From positions 372,001-436,000 of the forward strand of contig NZ_BMXY01000001.1 in the NCBI RefSeq assembly GCF_014651995.1: 64,000 nt of DNA, read 5' to 3'. The notes beneath the pieces were generated by a model. The model had not been told where the DNA came from. It worked only from the letters and a program-made list of their open reading frames with translations, and ran no database searches. The translations under genes were made by a program, and so were the position numbers. Origin of the DNA: Cognatilysobacter xinjiangensis (GTDB lineage Bacteria; Pseudomonadota; Gammaproteobacteria; Xanthomonadales; Xanthomonadaceae). Numbering within the stretch: position 1 is the stretch's first letter; each line of letters opens with the position of its first letter. Positions 28,392 through 39,016 of the stretch are shown piece by piece.

Positions 28392-28661
28392 TCAGCTGTC
28401 CTCGTCGAAGCGGCGGTCGAACAGCGCCTGCGCGGCATCGGCCGCGGCCTGCTCGTCCTCGCCTTCGACCCGCAGCTTCACCTGCGTGCCCTGGCCGGCG
28501 GCCAGCAGCATCACGCCCATGATGCTCTTCGCGTTGACCTCGCGGCCCTTCGCGGTGAGCGTGCAGTTGCTGCGGAACTGCGACAGCGTCTGCACGAGCT
28601 TGGCGGTCGCGCGTGCATGCAGGCCGAGGCGGTTTGAAACGGTGAGGTCGCGTTCGATCAT
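28392..28661 (-). CDS. ptsH: Phosphocarrier protein HPr
   Basis: An 89-residue HPr. H15 in RLGLHARATAKLV accepts phosphate from enzyme I. S46 in NAKSIMGVMLLAAGQG is the usual target of HPr kinase, and hprK lies in the same cluster, so both modifications look possible. The gaps to the neighbouring genes are five bases on each side. Confidence 0.96.
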   Translation of the reverse strand: MIERDLTVSNRLGLHARATAKLVQTLSQFRSNCTLTAKGREVNAKSIMGVMLLAAGQGTQVKLRVEGEDEQAAADAAQALFDRRFDEDS

Positions 28662-28666
28662 GGGGG

Positions 28667-29059
28667 TCAGATGTCGTCGAGCTGGACGCCGTTCCGGCCT
28701 CCGGCGATGGCGATGGCGGGAAGTTCGTCGAGGGCCAGATCCGCGTAGTTGAGCACACGCAGCAACATGGGCAGGTTGAGGGCCGATACGCGCCGCACCG
28801 GCGTGCCCAGCCGCGACAGCCGGCCGGCAAGGTTCGAGGGAGTCGCGCCGTAGAGATCGGTGAGCACCAGCACGCCGTCGCCGCCGTCGGCGCGGCGCAG
28901 CGCGGCGCTCGCAGCGGGCAGAATGGCTTCGGGGTCGGCGTCGAACGGCACCTCGAGCACCTCGACGCGTAGCGGCATGGGCGTCAGCAGTCGCTCGGCC
29001 ACGCCGCGCAGGGCGGTGCCGATGCCTTCGTGCGTGACGAGCAGGATGCCGACGGTCAT
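28667..29059 (-). CDS. Mannose-type PTS EIIA domain protein
   Basis: A 130-residue stand-alone EIIA of the mannose family. The phosphorylated residue should be H10 in GILLVTHEGIG. Other family marks are VLVLTDLYGATPSNLAGRL and VSALNLPMLLRVLNY. No EIIB, EIIC or EIID partner is present in the window, so it probably has a regulatory role receiving phosphate from HPr, as proposed for similar clusters in other proteobacteria. Confidence 0.92.
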   Translation of the reverse strand: MTVGILLVTHEGIGTALRGVAERLLTPMPLRVEVLEVPFDADPEAILPAASAALRRADGGDGVLVLTDLYGATPSNLAGRLSRLGTPVRRVSALNLPMLLRVLNYADLALDELPAIAIAGGRNGVQLDDI

Positions 29060-29111
29060 GCGACGACGTTAGCAGAGCGCCGCGACGGTCCGGAAGCGGC
29101 GGTGGTGGAAC

Positions 29112-29993
29112 TCAGTCGAGCTCGCGGTGATGCACCGCGACTTCCGGCCAGCCGAGCTCGCGCATGTGCGCGGCCATGCGCTCGACGAGATACACCGAAC
29201 GATGGCGTCCGCCGGAGCAGCCGAACGCGATCGTGGCGTAGCTGCGCGTGCTGTCGGCCTGCAGGCGCGGCAGCCAGGCGTCGAGGAAGGCGCGGATCTG
29301 CTGGTAGAAGGCTTCGACGTCGGGTTGTTCCAGCAGGTAGTCGCGCACGGCGGGGTCGCGGCCCGACAGCGGCCGCAGCGACGGGATCCAGTGCGGGTTC
29401 GGCAGGGCGCGAGCGTCGAACACGAAGTCGGCGTCGGCCGGTACGCCGCGCCGATATGCGAACGATTCGAACAGCAGCGACATGCCCGGCTCGGCGCCGA
29501 GCCCGAATTCCGTGGTGACGTGCCGGCGCAACTGGTGCACGTTCATTTCGCTGGTGTCGACGATCGCATCGGCCAGCTTGCGCAGAGGCCCCAGCACCTG
29601 CCGCTCGAGCGCGATCGCCTCGGGCAGCGACAGGCCGAGACGGCTCAGCGGATGGCGGCGGCGCGTGTCGGCGTACCGCTTGAGCAGCACCGCGTCGGCG
29701 GCGTCGAAGAACACCAGCCGCGGGTCGAAACCCATGCCGCCCACGGCGGCGAGCGCCGCGGGCACCTTGTCGAGTTCGTCGTGGCGATTGCGCACGTCGA
29801 TGCCTACCGCGATCTTCGCCGGGCCGCCGTCGTCGCCACCGGTGATGTCGGCGACGAGCTGCGGCAGCAGCATCGCCGGCAGGTTGTCGACGCAATAGAA
29901 GCCGAGGTCCTCGAACGTATTGAGCGCGACGGACTTGCCGGAGCCCGACATCCCGCTCACCAGCACCAGCGTGGCCGATGGGCGCGCGCTCAC
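29112..29993 (-). CDS. rapZ: RapZ family nucleotide-binding protein
   Basis: A 293-residue protein (YvcJ/RapZ). In E. coli it binds the small RNA GlmZ and controls amino-sugar synthesis; the target here is unknown. The P-loop GMSGSGKS is at 14-21, followed by [20 protein letters not shown]. The C-terminal domain has [31 protein letters not shown] and [19 protein letters not shown]. The start is a GTG at 29993 that overlaps the hprK stop (GTGA). Confidence 0.94.
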   Translation of the reverse strand: MSARPSATLVLVSGMSGSGKSVALNTFEDLGFYCVDNLPAMLLPQLVADITGGDDGGPAKIAVGIDVRNRHDELDKVPAALAAVGGMGFDPRLVFFDAADAVLLKRYADTRRRHPLSRLGLSLPEAIALERQVLGPLRKLADAIVDTSEMNVHQLRRHVTTEFGLGAEPGMSLLFESFAYRRGVPADADFVFDARALPNPHWIPSLRPLSGRDPAVRDYLLEQPDVEAFYQQIRAFLDAWLPRLQADSTRSYATIAFGCSGGRHRSVYLVERMAAHMRELGWPEVAVHHRELD

Positions 29994-30940
29994 GAGTCGC
30001 CCCGCTCGAGGAAGTGGCTGTGCCGCGCCATGAACGCCGCGGCCGGGTCGACGCCCTTCGCGCGCAGGATGTGCGTGCGCGTCGCGGCTTCGGTCAGCAC
30101 CGCGAGATTGCGGCCCGCGATGACCGGCAGGGTGATCATCGGCACGTCGAGATCGAGTACCTGGCGCACACCGAGGTCGCCGGTGATGCGCTCGAAGCCG
30201 CCCGGCTCGGGATGCAGCGACGGCTGCGTGAGGTGCACGATCAGGCGCAGGTACTTGTTCCGCTTGACCGCGGTGTCGCCGAACATCTGGCGGATGTTGA
30301 GCACGCCGAGGCCACGCACCTCGAGCATGTCCTGCAGCAGTTCGGGGCATGCGCCGTCGAGCACGTCGGGCGCGATCTGGGTGAATTCGGGTGCGTCGTC
30401 GGCGACGAGGCGATGGCCGCGGGTAACGAGTTCCAGCGCGAGCTCGCTCTTGCCGGCGCCGGATTCGCCGGTGATCAACACGCCGATCGAGTAGATCTCC
30501 ATGAACACGCCGTGCAGCGTCACGCGCGGGGCGAGCTTGCGCGCGAGGTGGTACTGCAGGTGGTTCAGCAGCTCGTGGCCGCGCCGCGGCGAGATCCACA
30601 GCGGCGTGTCCGTTTCCTCGGCGGCGAGGCGCAGGTCTTCGGGACAGGTCTGGCTCTTGCTGATCACCAGCGCCAGCGGCCGGAACTGCATGATCTTCTC
30701 GATCGTCTCCCAGCGCGCGCGCGAGTCGAGTTCGTCGAGCCACGCGAGTTCCTCGCTGCCGAGGATCTGCACCTTGTTGGGATAGATGATGTTGAGGTAG
30801 CCGGCGAGCGACGGGCGTCGCGCCACGGTGTCGACCGATTCGAGCACGCGCGTACCGCCGCGACGGCCGGCGAACCAGCGCAGGCCGAGGCGGTCGAGCT
30901 GCTGGTCGTAGAGCTCCTGCGCGCTGATGCGGGCATTCAT
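29990..30940 (-). CDS. hprK: HPr kinase/phosphorylase
   Basis: A 316-residue bifunctional enzyme that phosphorylates and dephosphorylates HPr on serine. The P-loop GESGAGKS lies at 158-165. Further motifs are [31 protein letters not shown] and the signature [17 protein letters not shown]. Found with EIIA, HPr and EI genes, it points to a regulatory PTS. It overlaps the start of rapZ and the end of ptsN. Confidence 0.95.
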   Translation of the reverse strand: MNARISAQELYDQQLDRLGLRWFAGRRGGTRVLESVDTVARRPSLAGYLNIIYPNKVQILGSEELAWLDELDSRARWETIEKIMQFRPLALVISKSQTCPEDLRLAAEETDTPLWISPRRGHELLNHLQYHLARKLAPRVTLHGVFMEIYSIGVLITGESGAGKSELALELVTRGHRLVADDAPEFTQIAPDVLDGACPELLQDMLEVRGLGVLNIRQMFGDTAVKRNKYLRLIVHLTQPSLHPEPGGFERITGDLGVRQVLDLDVPMITLPVIAGRNLAVLTEAATRTHILRAKGVDPAAAFMARHSHFLERGDS

Positions 30941-31398
30941 GCGTCGGCTCCGAGCAGTCGACGCGCGAGTTCGCGATCATCGTCGGCCGCGCGCAGCGAC
31001 GCGCGGAAATCGGCGTCGGAGAAGCGCTCGGCGATCTCGCCCAGGTGCGCGAGGTGGCCGGCGACCTCGTCCTCCGGCACCGCCATCGCGAACACCAGGT
31101 CGACGGGCTCGCCGTCGGGCGCCGCATAGGACACGCCGTGGTCGAGCAGCACGAACGCACCGCGGGCCCGATCGAGCCCGCCGATGCGCGCATGCGGAAT
31201 GGCGACGCCGTGGCCGAGCGCGGTGCTGGCGAGGCGCTCGCGCTCGCGCAGCCGCTCGGCCACGTCGGCCGCCGCGAGGCCATGTCCCTCCACCGGCCGT
31301 GCCAGCAGGGCCGCGAGGCGTTCGATCACGCCATCGCGGTCGACGGGGCCGGAAATCCGGCCGATGCGTTGATGGCAGAGCAGGTCGGCAAAGGGCAT
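30937..31398 (-). CDS. ptsN: Nitrogen-type PTS EIIA protein
   Basis: A 153-residue EIIA-Ntr. The phosphorylated histidine is H69 in [14 protein letters not shown], and the family segment [21 protein letters not shown] follows. The ATG at 31398 is seven bases after the hpf stop and gives the family length. EIIA-Ntr regulates potassium uptake and stress responses in other proteobacteria; its partners here are unknown. No ptsP (EI-Ntr) is in the window, so phosphate may come through the ptsI/ptsH products. Confidence 0.92.
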   Translation of the reverse strand: MPFADLLCHQRIGRISGPVDRDGVIERLAALLARPVEGHGLAAADVAERLRERERLASTALGHGVAIPHARIGGLDRARGAFVLLDHGVSYAAPDGEPVDLVFAMAVPEDEVAGHLAHLGEIAERFSDADFRASLRAADDDRELARRLLGADA

Positions 31399-31405
31399 GG
31401 TCCCG

Positions 31406-31732
31406 TCAGGCGAGGGCCGCCACGCGGGCGAAACGCTCCCCGCGGTGGTGGTCGACGCGCCTCTCCTTTTCTTTGAGCAGACTTCGGTCGAGTTTGTCGG
31501 CGAGCGCATCGATCGCCGCGTACATGTCGCTGCCTTCGGCATCGGCATGGAAGACCCGGCCGGAGAGGCTGACCGTGGCTTCCGCCCATTGGCGCGTCTT
31601 CTCCACCGAAAGCACCGTGCGGACGTCGAAGGGCCGTTCGAAATGGCGGCCGAGCCGCTCGAAACGCATCGCGACGTAGTCGCGCAGGGCCGGGGTGACA
31701 TCGATGTGCTGACCGTGGATATCGATACGCAT
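31406..31732 (-). CDS. hpf: Ribosome hibernation promoting factor
   Basis: A 108-residue short-form HPF (YhbH type) that blocks ribosomes in stationary phase. It begins MRIDIHGQHIDVTPALRDYV and continues VEKTRQWAEATVSLSGRVFH and AAIDALADKLDRSLLKEKER. Two ATGs lie six bases apart. AGGAG touches the upstream one directly, so the downstream ATG at 31732 has the proper spacing and is chosen. Position between rpoN and ptsN is conserved in gammaproteobacteria. Confidence 0.94.
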   Translation of the reverse strand: MRIDIHGQHIDVTPALRDYVAMRFERLGRHFERPFDVRTVLSVEKTRQWAEATVSLSGRVFHADAEGSDMYAAIDALADKLDRSLLKEKERRVDHHRGERFARVAALA

Positions 31733-31831
31733 GGGCATCTCCTGACTGTCTGCAGAGGCGGCCCTGTGGCCGCGACCCCAGCATCGCACTTTCCGGAGGG
31801 CGCGCCTTGACGCCCGTCAAATAGTGCGCAG

Positions 31832-33229
31832 TCAGCCGATGCGGACGCGATCCTGGGACGAGGGGATGCTCATGGCTTCGCGGTATTTTGCCACCGTGCG
31901 GCGCGCGACCGGCACGCCGGACGCCCGCAGCAGGTCGGCCAGGCGCGCGTCCGAGAGGGGTTTTCGCGGGTTCTCGCTGGAAATCAGCTGGCGAATCATC
32001 GACTGCACGGCGGTGCTGGAGGTTTCCTCCGCCGTACCGCCGCCGACGCCCGAAGCGAAGAAGGCCCGAAGCGGCAGCGTGCCGCGCGGCGTGCGCGCGT
32101 ACTTGCGTGCGATCGCGCGCGAGACGGTGGACTCGTGCAGGCCCACCTCCGTCGCGACCTCCCGAAGCGTCAGCGGACGCAGCGCGCCGTCGCCCAGATC
32201 GAGGAAGGCCGACTGGCGCTGCACCAGGCAACGCGCCACGCGCAGCAGCGTCTCGCCGCGCGCCTCGACGTTGCGCAGCAGCCAGCGCGCTTCCTGCAAC
32301 TGCGAGCGCAGGTAGGCGGCGTCGCTGCTCGATGTGCGGCTGATCAGCGCCTCGTAGCCGCGGTTGATGCGCAGGCGCGGACGCGTGTGCTCGGCCAGCG
32401 CGACGCGCCAGCCTCCGTGCTGGCGCCAGATCGTCACGTCGGGCGCGACGTAGCTCTCGGGCGAGAGTTCGCCCATCTGCGCGCCCGGGCGCGGATCAAG
32501 CGACAGCAGCAGCGCGACCGCCTGTTCGGCCTCGTCGAGCGGCTCGCCGAGTTCCGCGGCGATGCCATCGGCACCGAGTTTCGGCAGGCGCTCCAGCAGC
32601 GCGTCGGCGATGCGGATGGCGAGCGCGCGGCCGGGCGTGTCGGCATCGAGTGCGTGCAACTGCACGCAGAGCGCCTCGGACACGGAGCGCGCGCCGACGC
32701 CGATGGGATCGAAATGCTGCACGCAGTGCAGGACCGTCGCGACGTCTTCCACCGGGACCGGCGGGTCGACGCTGGCGGCGATCATGTCCAGCGGCTCGCG
32801 CAGGTAGCCGTCGTCGGAGATGGCGTCGATGATCGCCGCACCGATGCGGCGGTCGCGCGGCGAGAGGCTGCTGAGGTGCAGTTGCCACAGCAGGTGGTCG
32901 TGCAGGGTTTCGCGCTCGGCCACCTGCTCGGCCAGCGACATGCCGTCGCCGTCGAGGCCGGAGCCGCCGCTCGGGCCGTCGCCCCAGCCCTCGAGTTCGG
33001 CATCGCCCCATGTCTCGTTCTCGGGCGCGGGCTCCGTCGGCGCGGCCTCGGGCATGGCGATGACGCCGCCTTCGTCCCATTCCAGCAGCGGGTTGCTTTC
33101 CACCGCCTCGTTGAGTTCTGCATCGAGCTCGATCGACGAGAGCTGCAACAGGCGGATCGCCTGCTGCAGCTGCGGCGTCATCACGAGATGCTGGCCGAGC
33201 GAGGCCTGGAGGCGCTGTTTCATCGACAT
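31832..33229 (-). CDS. rpoN: RNA polymerase sigma-54 factor
   Basis: A 465-residue sigma-54. Region I is glutamine-rich (LVMTPQLQQAIRLLQLSSIE), followed by an acidic linker at about 55-100. The core-binding region and the helix-turn-helix LTLREVATEVGLHESTVSRA come next, then the RpoN box ARRTVAKYRE at 442-451. The family usually runs to about 475-490 residues, so the linker is slightly short. It lies 66 bases after lptB and 99 bases before hpf. Confidence 0.97.
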   Translation of the reverse strand: MSMKQRLQASLGQHLVMTPQLQQAIRLLQLSSIELDAELNEAVESNPLLEWDEGGVIAMPEAAPTEPAPENETWGDAELEGWGDGPSGGSGLDGDGMSLAEQVAERETLHDHLLWQLHLSSLSPRDRRIGAAIIDAISDDGYLREPLDMIAASVDPPVPVEDVATVLHCVQHFDPIGVGARSVSEALCVQLHALDADTPGRALAIRIADALLERLPKLGADGIAAELGEPLDEAEQAVALLLSLDPRPGAQMGELSPESYVAPDVTIWRQHGGWRVALAEHTRPRLRINRGYEALISRTSSSDAAYLRSQLQEARWLLRNVEARGETLLRVARCLVQRQSAFLDLGDGALRPLTLREVATEVGLHESTVSRAIARKYARTPRGTLPLRAFFASGVGGGTAEETSSTAVQSMIRQLISSENPRKPLSDARLADLLRASGVPVARRTVAKYREAMSIPSSQDRVRIG

Positions 33230-33295
33230 CCAAGGTACACGGCGGTGCGACCGAACGTCAGCGGCCGGTGCGGCCGCCGGTCGGGCGCAGCAGCA

Positions 33296-34015
33296 TTACA
33301 GTCGGAACGTTTCGCCGAGGTAGACGCGTCGCACGTCGGGATTGGCGAGGATCGACTCCGGCGAGCCCTGCGCCAGTACCACGCCTTCGTTGAGGATGTA
33401 GGCGCGGTCGCAGATGCCGAGCGTCTCGCGGACGTTGTGGTCCGTGATCAGCACGCCGATGCCGCGCTCGGTGAGGTGACGCACGATCTTCTGGATCTCG
33501 CCCACGGAAATCGGATCGACGCCCGCGAACGGTTCGTCGAGCAGCATCAGGCGCGGACGTGCGGCCAGCGCGCGCGCGATCTCCACGCGGCGGCGCTCGC
33601 CGCCTGAGAGGCTGGCGCCGATCTGGTCCGCGACGTGCGTGACCTGCAATTCCTCCAGCAACTCGTCGAGCTCGCGCTCGCGGCCCTTGCGATCGAGATC
33701 GCTGCGCAGCTCGAGCACCAGTCGGATGTTGTCGGCCACGCTGAGCTTGCGGAACACCGACGGCTCCTGCGGCAGGTAGCCGACGCCGTGCTTGGCGCGC
33801 GCGTACATCGGATCGGCGGTGATGTCGCGGCCGTCGAGCAGGATCTTCCCCGCGTCGGCGGGCACCAGGCCGACGATCATGTAGAAGCAGGTGGTCTTGC
33901 CGGCGCCGTTCGGGCCGAGCAGGCCGACGACTTCGCCGGCATCCAGGCTCAGCCCGAAGTCGCGCACGACCTCGCGCGACTTGTAGCTCTTGCGCAGCCC
34001 CTCGGCCAGCAGCAT
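33296..34015 (-). CDS. lptB: LPS export ABC transporter ATPase
   Basis: A 239-residue ATPase that drives lipopolysaccharide extraction with LptFG. It has Walker [10 protein letters not shown] at 34-42, the family segment [20 protein letters not shown], the signature [15 protein letters not shown], Walker [16 protein letters not shown] and a switch histidine in [10 protein letters not shown]. Its start shares one base with the lptA stop. Confidence 0.97.
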   Translation of the reverse strand: MLLAEGLRKSYKSREVVRDFGLSLDAGEVVGLLGPNGAGKTTCFYMIVGLVPADAGKILLDGRDITADPMYARAKHGVGYLPQEPSVFRKLSVADNIRLVLELRSDLDRKGRERELDELLEELQVTHVADQIGASLSGGERRRVEIARALAARPRLMLLDEPFAGVDPISVGEIQKIVRHLTERGIGVLITDHNVRETLGICDRAYILNEGVVLAQGSPESILANPDVRRVYLGETFRL

Positions 34016-34524
34016 CAGGGCGTGCCCGAATTCTTGGGGAGGATACGCATCTTCACGCGACCGCCGCCCGCCGCGCCACCGCTGGCGACCTGGCCCGAAC
34101 GCATGTTGTAGGTGACGCGTTCGCCGTTGAGCGACCCGCGCGACTGCTGGACGCTCACGTTGCCGGCGAGCACGACGACGTCGGCCTGCATGTCGTAGTC
34201 GGCGGTCGAGGACACCGAATTCATCGGCGTGCCGTCGTCGAGCTGCTGGCTCATGCGCACGGGCCCGCCGCGCAGTACCGCCCGCACCGCCTCGCCGTTA
34301 CGCATCGTGATTTCGGCCGTCGACGATGTGATCCTGAGCGTGCCCTGCGTGATTGTGACGCCGCCTGCGAGAACCGTGGGGCGGCTGTCATCGGTCGAGT
34401 ACACGGCCGAGCCGCTCTCGATGTCGATGGCTTGGCGGCGGTCGGAGGTGCGCGCGAGCGCGACGCCCGAGACGGCGACCAATGCGAGCGCGGCCAGCGC
34501 GATGGCGATACGGCTATTTTTCAT
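34015..34524 (-). CDS. lptA: LPS transport periplasmic protein LptA
   Basis: A 169-residue periplasmic bridge protein. Residues 1-24 are a signal peptide. The OstA-like beta-jellyroll is shown by [35 protein letters not shown] and [23 protein letters not shown]. The gene starts at the ATG 34524, eleven bases inside the lptC end, and ends at lptB. The C-terminus has a glycine-rich stretch. Confidence 0.92.
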   Translation of the reverse strand: MKNSRIAIALAALALVAVSGVALARTSDRRQAIDIESGSAVYSTDDSRPTVLAGGVTITQGTLRITSSTAEITMRNGEAVRAVLRGGPVRMSQQLDDGTPMNSVSSTADYDMQADVVVLAGNVSVQQSRGSLNGERVTYNMRSGQVASGGAAGGGRVKMRILPKNSGTP

Positions 34525-35068
34525 AACGGGCCTTGACGTTCCTGAGCTGCACCAGGCGCGCATCGAGTTTCGCGTCCATGCTGTAGCCGTTGAGTATAAG
34601 TCCCGGCTGCTTGACGCTGACCGCGACGTCCGAGGTCGCGCGCTTGGCGTCGGGGAAGACGTTGAGCTGCTGCGTGTCCATGCGGATCGGCTGGCCGTCG
34701 CCGTCGATGCTGGTGGCCGCCACGTCGCCGCGCAGGCGGATCTCGTCGCCCTTGGCCGATACCCAGGCCGTCTTCGAGCGCACTTCCCACGGCTTGCCGT
34801 CGGAGCCCGCACGCGGCGGAATGGTGAAGAGCGGCGTGGCGAGGTCGAGCGTCTTCGCGGACGGGTCGCGGGTGAGCTTCGGCGCGCTGAGCGTGAAGGA
34901 CTCGCGACCCTCGGCATCGAGCGCGATCAGCTGGAAATCGTGCAGCGTGTAGTCCGAACGCCCGGCCTGCTGCGGCGTCGCGCCGCCGTCGCGCTGGCGC
35001 CACAGCGAAGCGCCGATGGCCACCGCCGCGGCGGCGAGCACGAGGCCGAGGACGAGGCGCCAGTTCAT
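34514..35068 (-). CDS. lptC: LPS export system protein LptC
   Basis: A 184-residue inner-membrane protein with one N-terminal helix (residues 4-22) and a periplasmic domain that passes LPS from LptBFG to LptA. Family similarity is low in general; YTLHDFQLIALDAEGRESFTLSAPKL and LRGDVAATSIDGDGQPIRMDTQQLNVFP fit it. Gene order kdsC-lptC-lptA-lptB is the standard one. Confidence 0.92.
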   Translation of the reverse strand: MNWRLVLGLVLAAAAVAIGASLWRQRDGGATPQQAGRSDYTLHDFQLIALDAEGRESFTLSAPKLTRDPSAKTLDLATPLFTIPPRAGSDGKPWEVRSKTAWVSAKGDEIRLRGDVAATSIDGDGQPIRMDTQQLNVFPDAKRATSDVAVSVKQPGLILNGYSMDAKLDARLVQLRNVKARYEK

Positions 35069-35637
35069 GCCTGCGCTCCGAGCGGCGTGGGCGCCGCGGC
35101 CAGCATGTCGGCGATCAACGCCTCGACGCGGCCCTGCGCATCAAGCACCAGGTCGCAGAGTTCGCGTGCCGCGCCGCAGCCACCGTCGAAGCGTGAACGC
35201 CATGCCGCATGCGCGGCGACCCACGGGTGCGCGTTCGCCGGGCAGGCCGCGAGGCCGACGCCGCGCATCACCTTGAGGTCGGGGAGGTCGTCGCCCATGA
35301 AGGCCACGTCCTCCACCGAAATGCCAAGCCCGCGCGCGATGCTTTCGACGCAGCCGAGCTTGTCGCCGATGCCGCTGCAGGCCTGCACGCCGAGCTCCGC
35401 CGCGCGACGCTCGACCACCGGGCTGGTGCGCGCGGTGACCAGCGCGACGTGGATGCCGGCGCGGCGCAGCAGTACGAGGCCCTGGCCGTCGTGCACATGG
35501 AAAGCCTTGGCTTCGCCGCCGGCGCTGTCGTAGACGAGGCGGCCGTCGGTGAGCGTGCCGTCGACGTCGAAGCAGGCGAGCCGCACGCGGCGGGCGCGCT
35601 GGCGCAGGTCGTCGGTGATGGGCGGGATGGAGGTCAT
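35065..35637 (-). CDS. kdsC: 3-deoxy-D-manno-octulosonate 8-phosphate phosphatase
   Basis: A 190-residue HAD-superfamily phosphatase that gives Kdo for LPS core. The nucleophile motif is CFDVDGTLTDG with D24 and D26. LVTARTSPVVERRAAELGV and VAFMGDDLPDLKVMRGVGLA carry the remaining motifs. It overlaps lptC by four bases and lies 12 bases after kdsD. Confidence 0.96.
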   Translation of the reverse strand: MTSIPPITDDLRQRARRVRLACFDVDGTLTDGRLVYDSAGGEAKAFHVHDGQGLVLLRRAGIHVALVTARTSPVVERRAAELGVQACSGIGDKLGCVESIARGLGISVEDVAFMGDDLPDLKVMRGVGLAACPANAHPWVAAHAAWRSRFDGGCGAARELCDLVLDAQGRVEALIADMLAAAPTPLGAQA

Positions 35638-35649
35638 GGGGTCGGGGGG

Positions 35650-36648
35650 TTAAACCACCCGCGCTCGCAACAGGTCGTGAATGTTGAGTGCGCCGACCAC
35701 GCGCCCGTCGTTCGCGACGACGAGCAGGCCGTTGATCTTGTGCTGCTCCATCACGTGCGCGGCCTCGACCGCCAGCACGTCGGCGCCGATCGTGCGCGGC
35801 GCGCGCGTCATGACCTGCGCGATGGGCGTGGCGCGCAGGTCGAGCTGCGCGTCGTCCAGCGTGCGGCGAAGGTCGCCGTCGGTGAAGACGCCGAGCAGGC
35901 GGCCTTCGGCATCGGCCACGGCCGTCAGGCCCAGCCGCTTCTGGCTCATCTCGACCAGCGCCTCGCTGACCGAGGCATCCGGCCCCACGACCGGCAGGTC
36001 GGCGCCGGTGTGCATGACGTCGGCGATGTGCAGCAGCAGGCGGCGACCGAGCGCGCCGGCCGGATGCGAGCGGGCGAAGTCGTCCGCGGTAAACCCGCGG
36101 GCCTCGAGCAGCGCGACCGCCAACGCGTCGCCCATCGCCAGCGAGGCGGTGGTACTGGACGTGGGCGCGAGGTGCAGCGGGCAGGCCTCGGCGGGCACGG
36201 AGACGTCGAGGTGCACGTCGGCCTCGCGCGCCATCGTCGAGGCGGCGCGGCCGGTCATGGCGATCACCACGTTGCCCTGGCGCCTGAGCACGGGCATCAG
36301 CGTGAGGATCTCGTCACTCTCGCCGGAGTAGGACAGCGCGAGCACGACGTCGGCGTCGGTGATCATGCCGAGGTCGCCATGCGCGGCCTCGCCCGGATGG
36401 ACGAAGAACGCCGGCGTGCCGGTGGAGGCGAGCGTGGCGGCGACCTTGCGCGCGATGTGGCCCGACTTGCCCATTCCGATACAGACGACGCGACCGCGGG
36501 TCTCCAGCATCAGGCGGCAGGCCTGGGCGAAGGCGGCGTCGAGGCGATCGGCGACGGCGGCGAGCGCCTGCGCCTCGACCGCGAACACGCGGCGGCCGCT
36601 GGCGGGGAAGTCGATGTCGGCCGCGGCCGGAGCGTTGCGTTCCGCCAT
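35650..36648 (-). CDS. kdsD: Arabinose-5-phosphate isomerase
   Basis: A 332-residue enzyme that makes arabinose 5-phosphate for Kdo. The SIS domain (about 40-170) has CIGMGKSGHIARKVAATLAS, FVHPGEAAHGDLGMI and SYSGESDEI. Two CBS domains fill about 205-332 (HIADVMHTG, VMTRAPRTIGADVLAVEAAH). It is the first gene of the kds-lpt-rpoN group and divergent from ibaG. Confidence 0.96.
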   Translation of the reverse strand: MAERNAPAAADIDFPASGRRVFAVEAQALAAVADRLDAAFAQACRLMLETRGRVVCIGMGKSGHIARKVAATLASTGTPAFFVHPGEAAHGDLGMITDADVVLALSYSGESDEILTLMPVLRRQGNVVIAMTGRAASTMAREADVHLDVSVPAEACPLHLAPTSSTTASLAMGDALAVALLEARGFTADDFARSHPAGALGRRLLLHIADVMHTGADLPVVGPDASVSEALVEMSQKRLGLTAVADAEGRLLGVFTDGDLRRTLDDAQLDLRATPIAQVMTRAPRTIGADVLAVEAAHVMEQHKINGLLVVANDGRVVGALNIHDLLRARVV

Positions 36649-36750
36649 TTCGGACGGGGGTCCTTTCGGCTAGGCTAATCCGTCCAGTTTAAGCGGTTCA
36701 GGCCGCCACGTCCGTGGCGTCGCCGCTCCGCCTGTCCATAGGCCGTCGCC

Positions 36751-36990
36751 GTGAATCCCGAAACCATCCGTCAACTCATCGAACAGGGCCTGCCCGGCGC
36801 CCGCGCCGACGTGCGCGGCGACGACGGCGTCCACTTCGAGGCCAGCGTCGTCAGCGATGCCTTCCGCGGCAAGCTTCCGCTCGCGCGGCACCGCATGGTG
36901 TACGCGACGCTCGGCGAGCGCATGGGCGGCGAGATCCATGCGCTGCAGCTGAAGACGCTCACCCCTGAGGAAGCGGGCGCCGCGGGCTGA
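36751..36990 (+). CDS. ibaG: BolA/IbaG family protein
   Basis: A 79-residue BolA-like protein. It has the helix MNPETIRQLIEQGLPGA, the strand VHFEASVVSDAFRGKLPLARHRMVYATLGE and ends in MGGEIHALQLKTLTPEE. The conserved H in ARHRMVY fits a ligand of a 2Fe-2S cluster shared with a glutaredoxin. It lies 36 bases before murA, as in many proteobacteria. Confidence 0.93.
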   Translation: MNPETIRQLIEQGLPGARADVRGDDGVHFEASVVSDAFRGKLPLARHRMVYATLGERMGGEIHALQLKTLTPEEAGAAG

Positions 36991-38283
<1,293 letters not shown>

Positions 38284-38295
38284 GGCCGCGGCACG

Positions 38296-38331
38296 AAAAA
38301 AAAGCCCCGCTTCGGCGGGGCTCTTTTTTTT
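38296..38331. terminator. Bidirectional rho-independent terminator between murA and a DUF3108 gene
   Basis: AGCCCCGC (38303-38310) pairs with GCGGGGCT (38315-38322) around TTCG. A run of eight A precedes it and a run of eight T follows, so it can stop transcription from both convergent genes. Confidence 0.93.
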
Positions 38332-38341
38332 GATGCGGCGA

Positions 38342-39013
38342 TTACTGCGCGATGCGCAGGTCGATGGTGTCGTTGCCGTCGACCTGCATGATGCGCACCG
38401 GCACCGGCACGCCGGCGACCACCCACAGCGTGGTCTTCTTGTCGCCGGAGGTGCTCACCACCTTGGTCGCCTGCTGCGACTTGCCGCCGACGGTCACCGC
38501 TTCCTTGCCGGCCACCGTGTAGGTGAGCTGGCGCACGCGGCCGTCGTCGACCATGCGATAGCGCAGCGGCTTGCCGGCGGCGGCGTCGCGCGCGATGGCG
38601 AGGTTCACCAGCAGCGCGTCGAGATCGCCCGCCTGCAGCTTCACCGGGCCCGCGCGGTCGGGCTTCACGTCGCCCGACCAGGTGGCCACGCCGCGCGACC
38701 AGTCGTAGGTCGCCTTTTTGTTCGACTTCTTCACCAGCAGCTTGTTGCTGTCGCTGCCCGAGAGCGGGCGCAGCACGCCGCCGTCGTCCTCGAAAACGGT
38801 GGTCTGCACGAGGTTGGCGAGCTGGTTGCGCACTTCGAGCGTGTAGCGCCACTGGCCGTTACCGGCCGACTCGATGGACATGCGGCCGGTGGCCTTCATG
38901 CCCATGTAGTTCGCCTGGTAGGCCGCATTGAACGGCTGCGCGGCGAAGGCGGGCGCGCCGGCCAAGGCCAGCGAGGCGGCCACTACGGCGCCGCGGAGGA
39001 ACGTCTTCGTCAT
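38342..39013 (-). CDS. DUF3108 periplasmic protein (first of a tandem pair)
   Basis: A 223-residue protein with a signal peptide (residues 1-24, ending APAFAAQ). The mature part is beta-rich and matches DUF3108: FNAAYQANYMGMKATGRM, KATYDWSRGVATWSGDV, ALLVNLAIARDAAAGKP and TLWVVAGVPVPVRIMQVDG. Function unknown. It is clearly related to the next gene in the same layout and lies three bases downstream of it. Confidence 0.8.
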   Translation of the reverse strand: MTKTFLRGAVVAASLALAGAPAFAAQPFNAAYQANYMGMKATGRMSIESAGNGQWRYTLEVRNQLANLVQTTVFEDDGGVLRPLSGSDSNKLLVKKSNKKATYDWSRGVATWSGDVKPDRAGPVKLQAGDLDALLVNLAIARDAAAGKPLRYRMVDDGRVRQLTYTVAGKEAVTVGGKSQQATKVVSTSGDKKTTLWVVAGVPVPVRIMQVDGNDTIDLRIAQ

Positions 39014-39016
39014 TGG

